A stretch of DNA of 64,000 nt from an uncultured Halomonas sp. (GTDB lineage Bacteria > Pseudomonadota > Gammaproteobacteria > Pseudomonadales > Halomonadaceae). Below the pieces are notes generated by a model. The model was given only the letters and a program-made list of their open reading frames with translations, was not told where the DNA came from and searched no databases. Both the position numbers and the translations under genes were made by a program. Below, piece after piece: positions 54,329 to 62,426 of the stretch (position 1 is the stretch's first letter; each line of letters begins with the position of its first letter). The DNA lies in assembly GCF_947500835.1 (NCBI RefSeq), contig NZ_CANMTQ010000002.1, forward strand, positions 186,001 through 250,000. The letters run 5' to 3'.

Positions 54329-55114
54329 ATGAAAACGACTCTGATGAAGCACACCTTGATCATGGCGGCTGGACTTGCCGCTCTGACCCTGAGCGCCGCC
54401 AGCATGGCCCAGGAGCCACTGAAGATCGGCATTGCGGCGGAACCCTACCCCCCTTTCAGCTACAAGGGCTCCAATGGCGACTGGACCGGCTTCGAGGTCG
54501 AGCTCGGCAAGGCGTTGTGCGAGGAAATGCAGGCACAATGCGAGGTCACCCCGACCGGCTGGAGCGGCATCTTCCCCGCCCTGAATTCCGGCAAGATCGA
54601 CATGATCATGAACTCCCTGTCGATCACCGACAAGCGCAAGCGGGTCGTCGACTTCACCGATCCCTACTACTACACCCCGGCGGCCTATGTGGCGGCCAAG
54701 GATGCCGACTTCGAGATTCCCGAAGGGCTGGACGGCAAGATTCTCGGCGTGCAGGGCGCCACCACCAATGCCACCTATGCGCGGCGGGAACTGCGCGATA
54801 GCGGCGTCGAGCTCAAGATCTACGACCAGCAGGAGCAGGTCAACCGCGATCTGCTGTCCGGGCGTATCGACGTCATGCTCGCCGACGAGATCGTCATGAC
54901 CGCCTTTGTCGAGCGGGACGAAGCCCAGGGGTACGCCATCATCGCCACGGCGCCCAAGCATGAAGCCTTTGGTGAAGGTATCGGCATCGGGCTGCGCAAG
55001 AGCGATGATGAGCTCGAAAGCAAGCTCAATGAGGCCATCGCCGCAGTGGTGGAAAATGGCAGGTGCAGCGAGCTCTCCCAGCAGTATTTCGGCACGGATA
55101 TCTGCGGCGGCTGA
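54329..55114 (+). CDS. amino-acid ABC transporter substrate-binding protein
   Basis: A 261-aa periplasmic receptor of the lysine/arginine/ornithine or histidine type. The signal is LAALTLSAASMA-QEP; then come LKIGIAAEPYPPFSYKGSNG, WTGFEVELGKALCEEMQAQC, TGWSGIFPALNSGKIDMIMN and a normal C-terminus ENGRCSELSQQYFG, which contrasts with the truncated relative at 8907. GAGGATAG lies before the ATG. It sits between the ATPase and the permeases. Ligand identity is uncertain; a cationic amino acid or opine-like compound is plausible. Confidence 0.92.
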   Translation: MKTTLMKHTLIMAAGLAALTLSAASMAQEPLKIGIAAEPYPPFSYKGSNGDWTGFEVELGKALCEEMQAQCEVTPTGWSGIFPALNSGKIDMIMNSLSITDKRKRVVDFTDPYYYTPAAYVAAKDADFEIPEGLDGKILGVQGATTNATYARRELRDSGVELKIYDQQEQVNRDLLSGRIDVMLADEIVMTAFVERDEAQGYAIIATAPKHEAFGEGIGIGLRKSDDELESKLNEAIAAVVENGRCSELSQQYFGTDICGG

Positions 55115-55195
55115 TCGCCTTTTCTAGCTCATCGCTTCTTCCGGCAGGGTTTTACCCTGGCGGAAGATCCTGCTCATTCGATAAAGAACCTGACC

Positions 55196-55906
55196 ATGGA
55201 AAACTATCAGAACGAAGGACTCCAGGAGTGGGCCGGGCCGATCTTGGAAGGGGCGCTCGTGACGATAGAGATCGCCCTGCTGGCCTATGCCATCGGCCTT
55301 CTACTGGGTCTGATCGGCGCCAGCGCACGGTTGAGCGGCTGGGGGCCATTACAGGCCCTGGCCACCGCCTATTCCACCCTGGTACGTGCCGTTCCCGAGC
55401 TTCTGCTGATCATCCTGCTGTACTACGCCGGCACCCAGGCACTCAATGCCGGGCTCGGCGCGCTGGGCTTCGAGAGTGCCATGCAGATCAGCGGCTTCGT
55501 CACCGCCGTCGGGGTCCTGGCCTTCGTTCAGGGCGCCTACATGACCGAGGTGTTTCGCGGCGCCATTCTGGCCATTCCTCGCGGTCAGCTCGAAGCCGCG
55601 GATGCCTATGGTTTCTCGCGCTGGACCCGATTTCATCGTTTCGTCATTCCCGGCATGCTGCCCAACGCCCTGCCTGGCATGTCCAACCTGTGGCTGATCC
55701 TGGTCAAGGATACGGCGTTGATCAGCGTGATCGGTTTCGAGGAGCTGTTCTTCACCGCCCAGCAAGCGGCGGCGAGCACCCGCTCCTATTTCCTGTTCTA
55801 CAGCGTCGCGGGAGCGCTCTATCTGGTCATGACGCTGGGCTCCAACGCGCTTTTCGGCTGGGCGGAACGCATCGTTCGTCGCGGCCAGCTCTCTGACAAC
55901 GCCTAG
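55196..55906 (+). CDS. amino-acid ABC transporter permease (HisQ type)
   Basis: A 236-aa inner-membrane permease with about five helices. The family's LVRAVPELLLIILLYY segment and the cytoplasmic EAA loop EAADAYGFSRWTRFHRFVIP are visible, followed by LWLILVKDTALISVIGFEEL. It pairs with the permease 45 bp downstream to form the transmembrane channel of the importer. Confidence 0.93.
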   Translation: MENYQNEGLQEWAGPILEGALVTIEIALLAYAIGLLLGLIGASARLSGWGPLQALATAYSTLVRAVPELLLIILLYYAGTQALNAGLGALGFESAMQISGFVTAVGVLAFVQGAYMTEVFRGAILAIPRGQLEAADAYGFSRWTRFHRFVIPGMLPNALPGMSNLWLILVKDTALISVIGFEELFFTAQQAAASTRSYFLFYSVAGALYLVMTLGSNALFGWAERIVRRGQLSDNA

Positions 55907-55951
55907 GGCCTGTTGAAAGAAGCCTAAGCCAACTTCCAAGAGAACAACGTC

Positions 55952-56680
55952 ATGGACTTTTCCTGGATCTTCGATCCGTTCTATCAAGAGTATCTCTGGA
56001 CGGGTTTCGTCAACACGCTGCTGCTGGTGGCGGTGTCCGGTATCCTGGGGCTGATACTGGCGGTCATCATCGCCCTGGTCCAACTCACCGCACCCAAGCC
56101 GATTGCCATGCTGGTACGCGGCTTCACCACGGTGATTCGCGGCACGCCGCTGCTGGTGCAGCTGTTCTTCTTCTATGACGGCGTGGGTCGCCTGCTGCCG
56201 CAGATTCCCGGCATTCAGGAAAGCATCATCTGGCCCCTGCTGCGCGACCCCTTCTACTACGGCGCCCTGACCTTCACCATCAGCGTCGGCGCCTATTCCG
56301 GCGAGGTAATTCGCGGTGCCATGCTCAGTGTGCCCAGCGGTGAGCTGGCCGCAGGCCGCGCCTTCGGCCTGACCCGCTGGCAGGTGCTCTACCGGCTGTG
56401 GCTACCGCGCGCCATTCAGATTTGCCTGCCGACGCTCACCGGCGAGATGATCCTGCTGCTCAAATCCGTGCCTCTGGTATCCACCATCGCCGTCATGGAT
56501 CTGCTCAAGGCCGCCAACCTGGTACGCGACGAGACCTTCCTGGTCTATGAACCTTTGCTGCTGATTGCGGGCATCTACATTGCCCTGACAGTGGTATTGA
56601 CCATCGCCATGCGCTTCGTCGAACGCAACTTCCCCGGTGCCCAGCCCGCGAAGATGCAGCGTCGCCTGATTCCAGGCTAG
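55952..56680 (+). CDS. amino-acid ABC transporter permease (HisM type)
   Basis: A 242-aa second permease. It has VIRGTPLLVQLFFFYDGVGR and the EAA-type loop AAGRAFGLTRWQVLYRLWLP, then MILLLKSVPLVSTIAVMDLL. It closes the ABC operon. The next genes are a vapBC pair with their own operator. Confidence 0.93.
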   Translation: MDFSWIFDPFYQEYLWTGFVNTLLLVAVSGILGLILAVIIALVQLTAPKPIAMLVRGFTTVIRGTPLLVQLFFFYDGVGRLLPQIPGIQESIIWPLLRDPFYYGALTFTISVGAYSGEVIRGAMLSVPSGELAAGRAFGLTRWQVLYRLWLPRAIQICLPTLTGEMILLLKSVPLVSTIAVMDLLKAANLVRDETFLVYEPLLLIAGIYIALTVVLTIAMRFVERNFPGAQPAKMQRRLIPG

Positions 56681-56707
56681 CGATCAGAGCTCAAAAACGC
56701 TATATTG

Positions 56708-56728
56708 GGATATACGAAACGTATATCC
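56708..56728. promoter_or_regulatory. vapBC operator (inverted repeat)
   Basis: GGATATACG (56708-56716) and CGTATATCC (56720-56728) are perfect 9-bp arms with a 3-bp spacer, directly upstream of vapB and overlapping its ribosome site. It is a likely binding site for VapB or the VapBC complex. Confidence 0.75.
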
Positions 56729-56739
56729 GGAGTATGCCG

Positions 56740-56970
56740 ATGGAACAAGGGGCCGTTTTCAAGAGTAACCGCAGCCAGGCTATCCGCCTGCCCAAATCAC
56801 TGGCACTACCGGAAGATGTCAAACGCGTCGACGTGATCGCGCTAGGGCGCATCCGTATTATCACCCCTGCCGGCGCGGCCTGGGACAGTTGGTTTGACGA
56901 AGAAGGAGTGAGCGCCGACTTCATGACGGATCGCGAGCAACCCGCCGAGCAGGAGCGCGAGACGTTCTGA
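56740..56970 (+). CDS. vapB: VapB-type antitoxin
   Basis: A 76-aa AbrB/SpoVT-fold antitoxin (MEQGAVFKSNRSQAIRLPKS). The N-terminal part binds DNA; the acidic C-terminus (FDEEGVSADFMTDREQ) should block the toxin. ATG 56740 lies eight bases after GGAG and is preferred over ATG 56734. It overlaps vapC by one base (TGATG). Confidence 0.9.
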   Translation: MEQGAVFKSNRSQAIRLPKSLALPEDVKRVDVIALGRIRIITPAGAAWDSWFDEEGVSADFMTDREQPAEQERETF

Positions 56971-57374
56971 TGCTCAAGTACCTGCTCGATACCAATATCT
57001 GTATCTTCACCATCAGGCACAAACCCACGCAGGTACGAAAAGCCTTCAATCGCCACCATGACCAGCTATGCATCAGTACCATTACCTTGATGGAACTGAT
57101 CTACGGCGCAGAGAAGTCCATGGCGCCGGAACGCAACTTGGGAGTTGTCGAGGGCTTTGCCGCGCGGCTGGAAGTGCTGAACTACGACAGCGATGCCGCA
57201 GCACATAGCGGGCAGTTGAGAGCAGAGCTAGCCAAGAGCGGCACACCGATCGGCCCTTATGATCAGATGCTGGCCGCCCATGCCCGCTCGAAAGGACTGA
57301 TTCTGGTCACGAACAACACCCGGGAATTCCTTCGCGTGCCGGGGCTGCGTGTGGAGGATTGGGCTAAGGGCTAA
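56970..57374 (+). CDS. vapC: VapC-type PIN-domain toxin
   Basis: A 134-aa PIN ribonuclease. The acidic active-site residues are visible: Asp7 in YLLDTNICIF, Glu42 in ITLMELIYGAEKS, Asp98 in GPYDQMLAAHA and the NNTREF motif near residue 116. It is translationally coupled to vapB and would cleave RNA, probably tRNA or rRNA, when the antitoxin is lost. Confidence 0.92.
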   Translation: MLKYLLDTNICIFTIRHKPTQVRKAFNRHHDQLCISTITLMELIYGAEKSMAPERNLGVVEGFAARLEVLNYDSDAAAHSGQLRAELAKSGTPIGPYDQMLAAHARSKGLILVTNNTREFLRVPGLRVEDWAKG

Positions 57375-57494
57375 GCTGATCTACCTCGCCGCGTGGATTC
57401 AAACTAGCGCAATCAAGCAAGAAGCCAGCATCAATGTTGTCGTACCGTTCTCGGTGCTAGCCATGAATATTCTGAGTGAACAGAGGCAAAATAC

Positions 57495-58982
57495 TTGACC
57501 CAGAGTCGGTCTGATTCAAAGCGGACAAACACCAATACGACTGAAGATTCGACGCGCTGGCGCATTCTGGCGGTGCTGCTGGCAGCCATCGCCATGTCGC
57601 TGATCAACGTCAGCATCGTCAACGTTGCGCTGCCTTCCATCCAGGAGGGCCTTGGCGCCTCCCAGTCCGACCTGCAGTGGGTGCTCTCCGGCTATGCGCT
57701 GACCTTCGGCGTGGTGCTGGTAGCCGCCGGTCGCGCAGGCGATCTCCTGGGACGAGGTGGCATCTTCGTTGTCGGCGTAGTGGTGTTCACCGCAGCCTCC
57801 ATTGCCTCGGGCCTGGCCCCGGATGCCGACTGGCTCAATGCCGCCCGCTTCGTGCAGGGTGTCGGCTCGGGGTTGTTGAGTCCCCAGGCCGTGGGCATGA
57901 TTCAGCAATATTTTCGTGGCGCCGAGCGCGGCAGGGCGTTCGGCCACTTCGGTACGGCGGTTGGCCTGTCCGTGGGCATCGGCCCGGTGCTGGGCGGTCT
58001 GCTGATCGAACTTGGCGGCGCCGACCTCGGCTGGCGCCTGACGTTCCTGGCCAATGTACCCATCGGTATCGCCGCCATCATCATGGCGCTTGCCTGGTTC
58101 CCGAAACCGCTGTTCAGCCATGGGCCAAAAGAATCGACGAACGCCCCCCACGGAATACTGCATACATTCCGCTCACTGGACCCGATCGGCGCCGTGCTGC
58201 TGGGGCTTGCGGTGTTCGCCGCGCTGTTTCCGTTCATGGAATCCCAGTCGTCACCTCTTACCTGGCTGCTGCTCCCGCTGGGTATCGCACTCGTGGCACT
58301 CTGGATTCGCTGGGAGCGGCGCTACGCTCGTTTGGGCCGCAGCCCGATGGTGGACCTGAGCATATTCTCTACGCGCAGTTTCACCAATGGCGCCCTCATC
58401 ATGACCCTGTACTTCACCGGGATGACCAGTATCTGGGTGCTGGTGGCGCTGTATCTGCAACAGGGCCTGGGTGAATCCGCCCTCGCAACCGGTCTCATCA
58501 GCACGCCGGCCGCCTTCATCTCGGCCTTCGCCGCCAACTGGGCCGGCCGGCGGGTGATGACCTATGGCCGCAAGATGGTGATCTGGGGTCTTTTTCTCGC
58601 ACTCACCGGCCTCGCCGCGAGTATTGCCGTCGTGCTGCTGCACGCAGGCGGCTATCTGAGCTTCTGGTGGCTGCTGCCCACTTTAGCGCTGATCGGCGTG
58701 GCCCAGGGCGCCGTGATCAGCCCTAATCAGGCGCTTACCCTGGCGGAGGTTCCCTTGCAGTACGCGGGAAGCTCCGGCGCCATCATGCAGACCGGCCAGC
58801 GCATCGGTACCTCCATCGGCATCGCCGTGATCACCGCAGCGGTCTTTGCCTCGCTTAATGTAACCACCTGGTCGCTGGCGGTAACCCTCGGGTTCGGCCT
58901 GATCATGCTCGTCGTGCTTTGCGCGCTCGGTGTCGCACTCAAGGATCTGCGAGTCCGGGCGAGTGATCCTCAACATCGCTGA
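57495..58982 (+). CDS. MFS transporter, DHA2 (EmrB/QacA) family
   Basis: A 495-aa, 14-helix drug:H+ antiporter-type exporter. It has INVSIVNVALPSIQEGLGAS, LQWVLSGYALTFGVVLVAAG, AGRAGDLLGRGGIFVVGV and the motif-C-like GLSVGIGPVLGGLLIELGG. The start is TTG at 57495, eight bases after AGAGG; the first 20 residues are hydrophilic. It stands alone between vapBC and the iron region, and could export a siderophore or an unrelated compound. Confidence 0.9.
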   Translation: MTQSRSDSKRTNTNTTEDSTRWRILAVLLAAIAMSLINVSIVNVALPSIQEGLGASQSDLQWVLSGYALTFGVVLVAAGRAGDLLGRGGIFVVGVVVFTAASIASGLAPDADWLNAARFVQGVGSGLLSPQAVGMIQQYFRGAERGRAFGHFGTAVGLSVGIGPVLGGLLIELGGADLGWRLTFLANVPIGIAAIIMALAWFPKPLFSHGPKESTNAPHGILHTFRSLDPIGAVLLGLAVFAALFPFMESQSSPLTWLLLPLGIALVALWIRWERRYARLGRSPMVDLSIFSTRSFTNGALIMTLYFTGMTSIWVLVALYLQQGLGESALATGLISTPAAFISAFAANWAGRRVMTYGRKMVIWGLFLALTGLAASIAVVLLHAGGYLSFWWLLPTLALIGVAQGAVISPNQALTLAEVPLQYAGSSGAIMQTGQRIGTSIGIAVITAAVFASLNVTTWSLAVTLGFGLIMLVVLCALGVALKDLRVRASDPQHR

Positions 58983-59034
58983 CAACTAGCGGGTAGCTAC
59001 TGACAAAACGCTACAAACTTTGGCTACCAATCTA

Positions 59035-59055
59035 AATGATAATAACTATTATTAT
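59035..59055. promoter_or_regulatory. Fur-box-like sequence
   Basis: AAATGATAATAACTATTATTA contains GATAAT followed by an inverted TATTATT, close to the Fur consensus of GATAAT repeats. It lies about 115 bp upstream of the RTX protein gene and ahead of siderophore genes. Confidence 0.55.
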
Positions 59056-59169
59056 AATTGCGTTTAGCGTAAATATGCCTCTGAGCATGAAAGATACTAG
59101 CCCCGTTCATCATCGGCACGACGTTAAACGCAACCCTAGTAGGCACAGCGATTATTCAAGGAGTAGAGC

Positions 59170-59982
59170 ATGGCAATTCAAAACCAGGGCAGTGGATTGA
59201 TCAACGGCACCGACGAAGGCGAGGTCATCTGGGCGGACAGCCCCGCCATCATCAACGCAAAGGGGGGCGATGATGCCTTGCGCATGGGCTATTCCAACGA
59301 TGTGGCCAATCTCGGCGACGGTGATGACGTCGCTTATGCCGAAGGCGGTAACGACCTGGTCTTCGGCGAAGCCGGCGACGATCTGGCCTATGGTGGCAAG
59401 GGCAACGACTGGCTCGACGGCGGTGAAGGCAACGATCTGTTGTGGGGCGGTGAAGGGAACGATCAGCTGTTTGGCAAGGAAGGCGACGACACCCTCTACG
59501 GCGTCGAGGGAACCAACGCTCTCTACGGTTCTCTAGGGAACGACCTGATCATCGGCGGCACTGGCAGCGATGTGATCTTCGGCGGCGAGGATGATGACGT
59601 CGCTCAAGGCGGTGACGGTGACGACTGGATTTCCGGCGGTGCCGGCGACAACCAGCTTTACGGCGAAGGCGGTGATGATGCTCTCTATGGCAGTCTAGGG
59701 CGCGACGGCGAGCCTCGGGACGATCGCAGCAACGAGTTCTTCTACACCGGCGATGATGGCAACGATATCATCAATAGCTTCTCCCCCGAAAACGATCAAG
59801 TCTTCGTCTCTGCCAACATCAACGACACGGGCATCGAATCCCTGGCGGACCTAGCGGATCGCGTTTCTGATTCCGATGAAGGCGCCGTGGTTGACCTGGG
59901 CGATGAGTCCCAGATCCTGATGGCGGGCATCCCGTCAGATGAGATTCTGGCCAGTGCGGCGGATTACATCACCATTGCCTGA
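59170..59982 (+). CDS. small RTX (haemolysin-type calcium-binding repeat) protein
   Basis: A 270-aa acidic protein made largely of Gly/Asp nonapeptide repeats of the GGxGxDxLx type (e.g. EGGNDLVFGEAGDDLAYGG, GGEGNDLLWGGEGNDQLFG), about residues 30-180. These form a calcium-bound beta-roll. There is no N-terminal signal peptide, and the C-terminus (residues about 190-270) should hold the uncleaved type I secretion signal. AAGGAG precedes the ATG. A Fur-like box is upstream and siderophore synthetase genes follow across a hairpin. No enzyme domain is present. A secreted or surface role in iron supply is inference. Confidence 0.85.
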   Translation: MAIQNQGSGLINGTDEGEVIWADSPAIINAKGGDDALRMGYSNDVANLGDGDDVAYAEGGNDLVFGEAGDDLAYGGKGNDWLDGGEGNDLLWGGEGNDQLFGKEGDDTLYGVEGTNALYGSLGNDLIIGGTGSDVIFGGEDDDVAQGGDGDDWISGGAGDNQLYGEGGDDALYGSLGRDGEPRDDRSNEFFYTGDDGNDIINSFSPENDQVFVSANINDTGIESLADLADRVSDSDEGAVVDLGDESQILMAGIPSDEILASAADYITIA

Positions 59983-60018
59983 GGCCAAGCCCTCTTTCCT
60001 GACGCAACACTGCAAGCC

Positions 60019-60047
60019 AAAGCCCGATGTCGAGCATATCGGGCTTT
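60019..60047 (+). terminator. hairpin between RTX gene and siderophore operon
   Basis: AAAGCCCGAT (60019-60028) and ATCGGGCTTT (60038-60047) form a 10-bp stem with a 9-nt loop. The U-run is short, so read-through to the siderophore genes is possible. It ends 4-13 bases before the next start codon. Confidence 0.7.
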
Positions 60048-60060
60048 CGGGATGCTCCTT

Positions 60061-61737
60061 ATGACACCTTCGGAACAGGCTGCAGCCAGCTGCTTCTTCA
60101 ATGCCTTGCTGCGGGAGTGGCCTCATTACGAGATCGAGCCACACCATCTGGCCATTTCAGACGGCACGCATACTCTGCGGATTCCCTATCGGCATCTTTC
60201 CCACGCCGGTCGCCATCGATTAAACGGGCCGCTGCGGCTGGATGATTATGAGATCGGCTTTGGTGAGGCTCTCGCCTGGGTGCTGCGTCATCCGGATCTG
60301 CTGGCGCTGAGCACCCCCGCCAAGGCAGAAGCACTGGAGGCACGGGTGCTGGATAGTCTGGCCAATCTGCGTCACAGCCTCGATGCCCAACCGAATCTGG
60401 ATCGCCCCTTTCGCCAGGCGCTGGATTTCATCGACTCGGAAGCCGCACTGCTGATCGGCCACTCGATCCATCCCTGCCCCAAGACTCGGGAAGGCTTCGG
60501 CTCCGAAGATACCCAGCGCTATGCGCCGGAGTACGCCGCCGCGTTTCCTTTGTGCTGGTATCGCATCGCCCGACACCGGGTGGGGGTCAGTAGCGGCGCA
60601 GGGCTCGAGCCCCAGGCGCTGTTCGATCAGCTGCTGCCAAACAATCCTTGGCAGGATCGGATCGACGCCACGCACCTGATTATCCCCTGCCATCCCTATC
60701 AGCATCGCCACTGGCAGGTGGACCCGACTTTGAAGGAACTTCGCGACAGCGGCGCGCTGACCTATCTTGGAGACGCAGATCCGTACTGGCGCGCCACCTC
60801 CTCGGTGCGCAGCATCTGGCACCCCAAGCGCCCCTGGATGCTGAAGTTCTCTCTCAGCGTGCGCCTGACCAACTCCCTGCGCCATCTGCAGCCCAGCGAG
60901 TTTTATCGTGGTGCGGTCCTGCATCATGTGCTGAATTCCAGGCCCTTGGCGGAATTCGCCGTGCGGTTTCCTAATTTTCAATTCCTCCAGGAGCCTATGG
61001 GCCTGGGAATTGTCGACGACGCCGGACAGCTCTTGCCCCAAACCCTGATGCTGTGGCGGGACAATCCTTTTGTCGGTGACGCCGCGCGTCAAGTCGAAAT
61101 GCTCGCCACCCTGCTGCAGGACGACCCGCGTACGGGCGTCTCGCGTCTGGCCCAGCGGCTGCTACAGACAGCCAACCCTAGCCCACGCGTACGCGCCTGG
61201 TTCACCGCCTTCCTGAAGGTTGCGATGGAACCCTTGCTGATCGCCCAGGCGGACTATGGACTGCTGTTCGGCGCCCACCAGCAGAACATCCTGCTAAAGC
61301 TCGATGACGACCTGATGCCGACCCGCGCCTGGTTTCGGGACTGCCAGGGCACCGGCTATACGGCGCTGGCAACGAAATGCTACGGCTCCGAACTGGGCCA
61401 ACTGGTGGAGCGCAGTGACAACCTGATCCCTGAGAAGATGGGCGTCCGACTGCTGGGCTATTACCTGATCGTCAACGCTACCTTCAACGTGATCGCAAGC
61501 CTTGCCGGGGCGGGGCTTGGCGATGAACGCGATTACCTGGCCCAGCTGCATGATTTTTTATCGACCCTGAGAGCCCAAGGCGTGCGTGACCCAGCCCTGC
61601 TGGACTATCTGTTGGAAAGCCCTGATTTATGGGCCAAGGGTAACTTCCTGTGCGCCTTTCAGGCCATCAACGAGAACACCATGGCGGACCCGCTTTCCCT
61701 TTATCACCCCATGCCCAACCCGATTGCCGACCTATGA
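60061..61737 (+). CDS. IucA/IucC-family NIS siderophore synthetase
   Basis: A 558-aa ATP-dependent ligase that joins citrate or a similar carboxylate to an amine or hydroxylamine in NRPS-independent siderophore synthesis. ATP-binding motif HPCPKTREGFG (residues about 137-147) is intact, with IIPCHPYQHRHWQV, SSVRSIWHPKRPWMLKFSLS and the C-terminal GAHQQNILLKLDDDLMPTRA. The start is either ATG 60061 or ATG 60052. It overlaps the acetyltransferase gene by ATGA. It is the first biosynthetic gene of a three-gene set that leaves the window. Confidence 0.88.
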   Translation: MTPSEQAAASCFFNALLREWPHYEIEPHHLAISDGTHTLRIPYRHLSHAGRHRLNGPLRLDDYEIGFGEALAWVLRHPDLLALSTPAKAEALEARVLDSLANLRHSLDAQPNLDRPFRQALDFIDSEAALLIGHSIHPCPKTREGFGSEDTQRYAPEYAAAFPLCWYRIARHRVGVSSGAGLEPQALFDQLLPNNPWQDRIDATHLIIPCHPYQHRHWQVDPTLKELRDSGALTYLGDADPYWRATSSVRSIWHPKRPWMLKFSLSVRLTNSLRHLQPSEFYRGAVLHHVLNSRPLAEFAVRFPNFQFLQEPMGLGIVDDAGQLLPQTLMLWRDNPFVGDAARQVEMLATLLQDDPRTGVSRLAQRLLQTANPSPRVRAWFTAFLKVAMEPLLIAQADYGLLFGAHQQNILLKLDDDLMPTRAWFRDCQGTGYTALATKCYGSELGQLVERSDNLIPEKMGVRLLGYYLIVNATFNVIASLAGAGLGDERDYLAQLHDFLSTLRAQGVRDPALLDYLLESPDLWAKGNFLCAFQAINENTMADPLSLYHPMPNPIADL

Positions 61738-62426
61738 CCGACCACATTCTGCAAAGCGACGAACGCCAACGCCATCTGGCGCCGCAACTGCTGGCCGAGC
61801 GCCCGACCGTCATGACCGACACCGACGGCACGCCTCATCCCAAACGGCCTGTCGATCCGCCCGGCGAGCACTACCGGCGCTACATGCCGGAGATCGGCAA
61901 GACCTTCAGCCTGCGCCTGATCGACGTGGAAGAAGACGGCGAGCGCTTTCATCGCTGGCAGAACGATCCTCGGGTCGCCGCCTTCTGGGAGTATCCGTTT
62001 GACCGCGAGGCTCTGGACGAGATGATTCGAGGGCGGCTGGCGGACCCACACTGCACGCCCCTGATCGGCTGCTTCGACGACCAGCCCTTCGCCTATCTGG
62101 AAGGCTACTGGGTGGCGGAGGATCGCCTGGCCCCCTACTGCGAGCACGGCCCCTTCGATCAGGGCATTCATGTGCTGGTCGGTGAAACCACCCATCTGGG
62201 CAAGGCCAACACCCTCGCCTGGCTGTATGGTTTGAGCCACTATCTGTTTCTGCGCGAGCCCCGCTGCCAGACCCTGTTCGGCGAGCCGCGCACGGACAAT
62301 CGAGCCATCCTGCGCTACACCTACCCGCTGAACGCCTGGAAGAAGCGCTACGAGTTCGACTTCCCCCACAAGCGCTCGATGCTGCTCAGCTGCACAAGGG
62401 AAGATTTCTTCGGCGGGCAAGCATGA
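61734..62426 (+). CDS. GNAT acyltransferase, IucB/AlcB-like siderophore acetylase
   Basis: A 230-aa acyl-CoA transferase of the siderophore type (RhbD/IucB/AlcB). Features: FSLRLIDVEEDGERFHRWQN, RVAAFWEY, QPFAYLEGYWVAEDRLAPYC, FDQGIHVLVGE and a C-terminal PRTDNRAILRYTYPLNAWKK. It likely acylates an N-hydroxylated diamine to form a hydroxamate. It begins within the first synthetase's stop (ATGA) and ends within the next synthetase's start (ATGA). The presence of a hydroxamate acylase suggests an aerobactin-like or schizokinen-like product; the hydroxylase is not in view. Confidence 0.88.
   Translation: MTDHILQSDERQRHLAPQLLAERPTVMTDTDGTPHPKRPVDPPGEHYRRYMPEIGKTFSLRLIDVEEDGERFHRWQNDPRVAAFWEYPFDREALDEMIRGRLADPHCTPLIGCFDDQPFAYLEGYWVAEDRLAPYCEHGPFDQGIHVLVGETTHLGKANTLAWLYGLSHYLFLREPRCQTLFGEPRTDNRAILRYTYPLNAWKKRYEFDFPHKRSMLLSCTREDFFGGQA

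Noticed and set aside
55063..55896. 277-aa open frame over the ABC permease gene
   Set aside because: Arg/Ser-rich shadow; the overlapping permease frame has the EAA loop.
59260..59710. short tandem DNA repeats resembling a CRISPR array
   Set aside because: They are coding Gly/Asp RTX repeats in frame, with no uniform repeat-spacer units.
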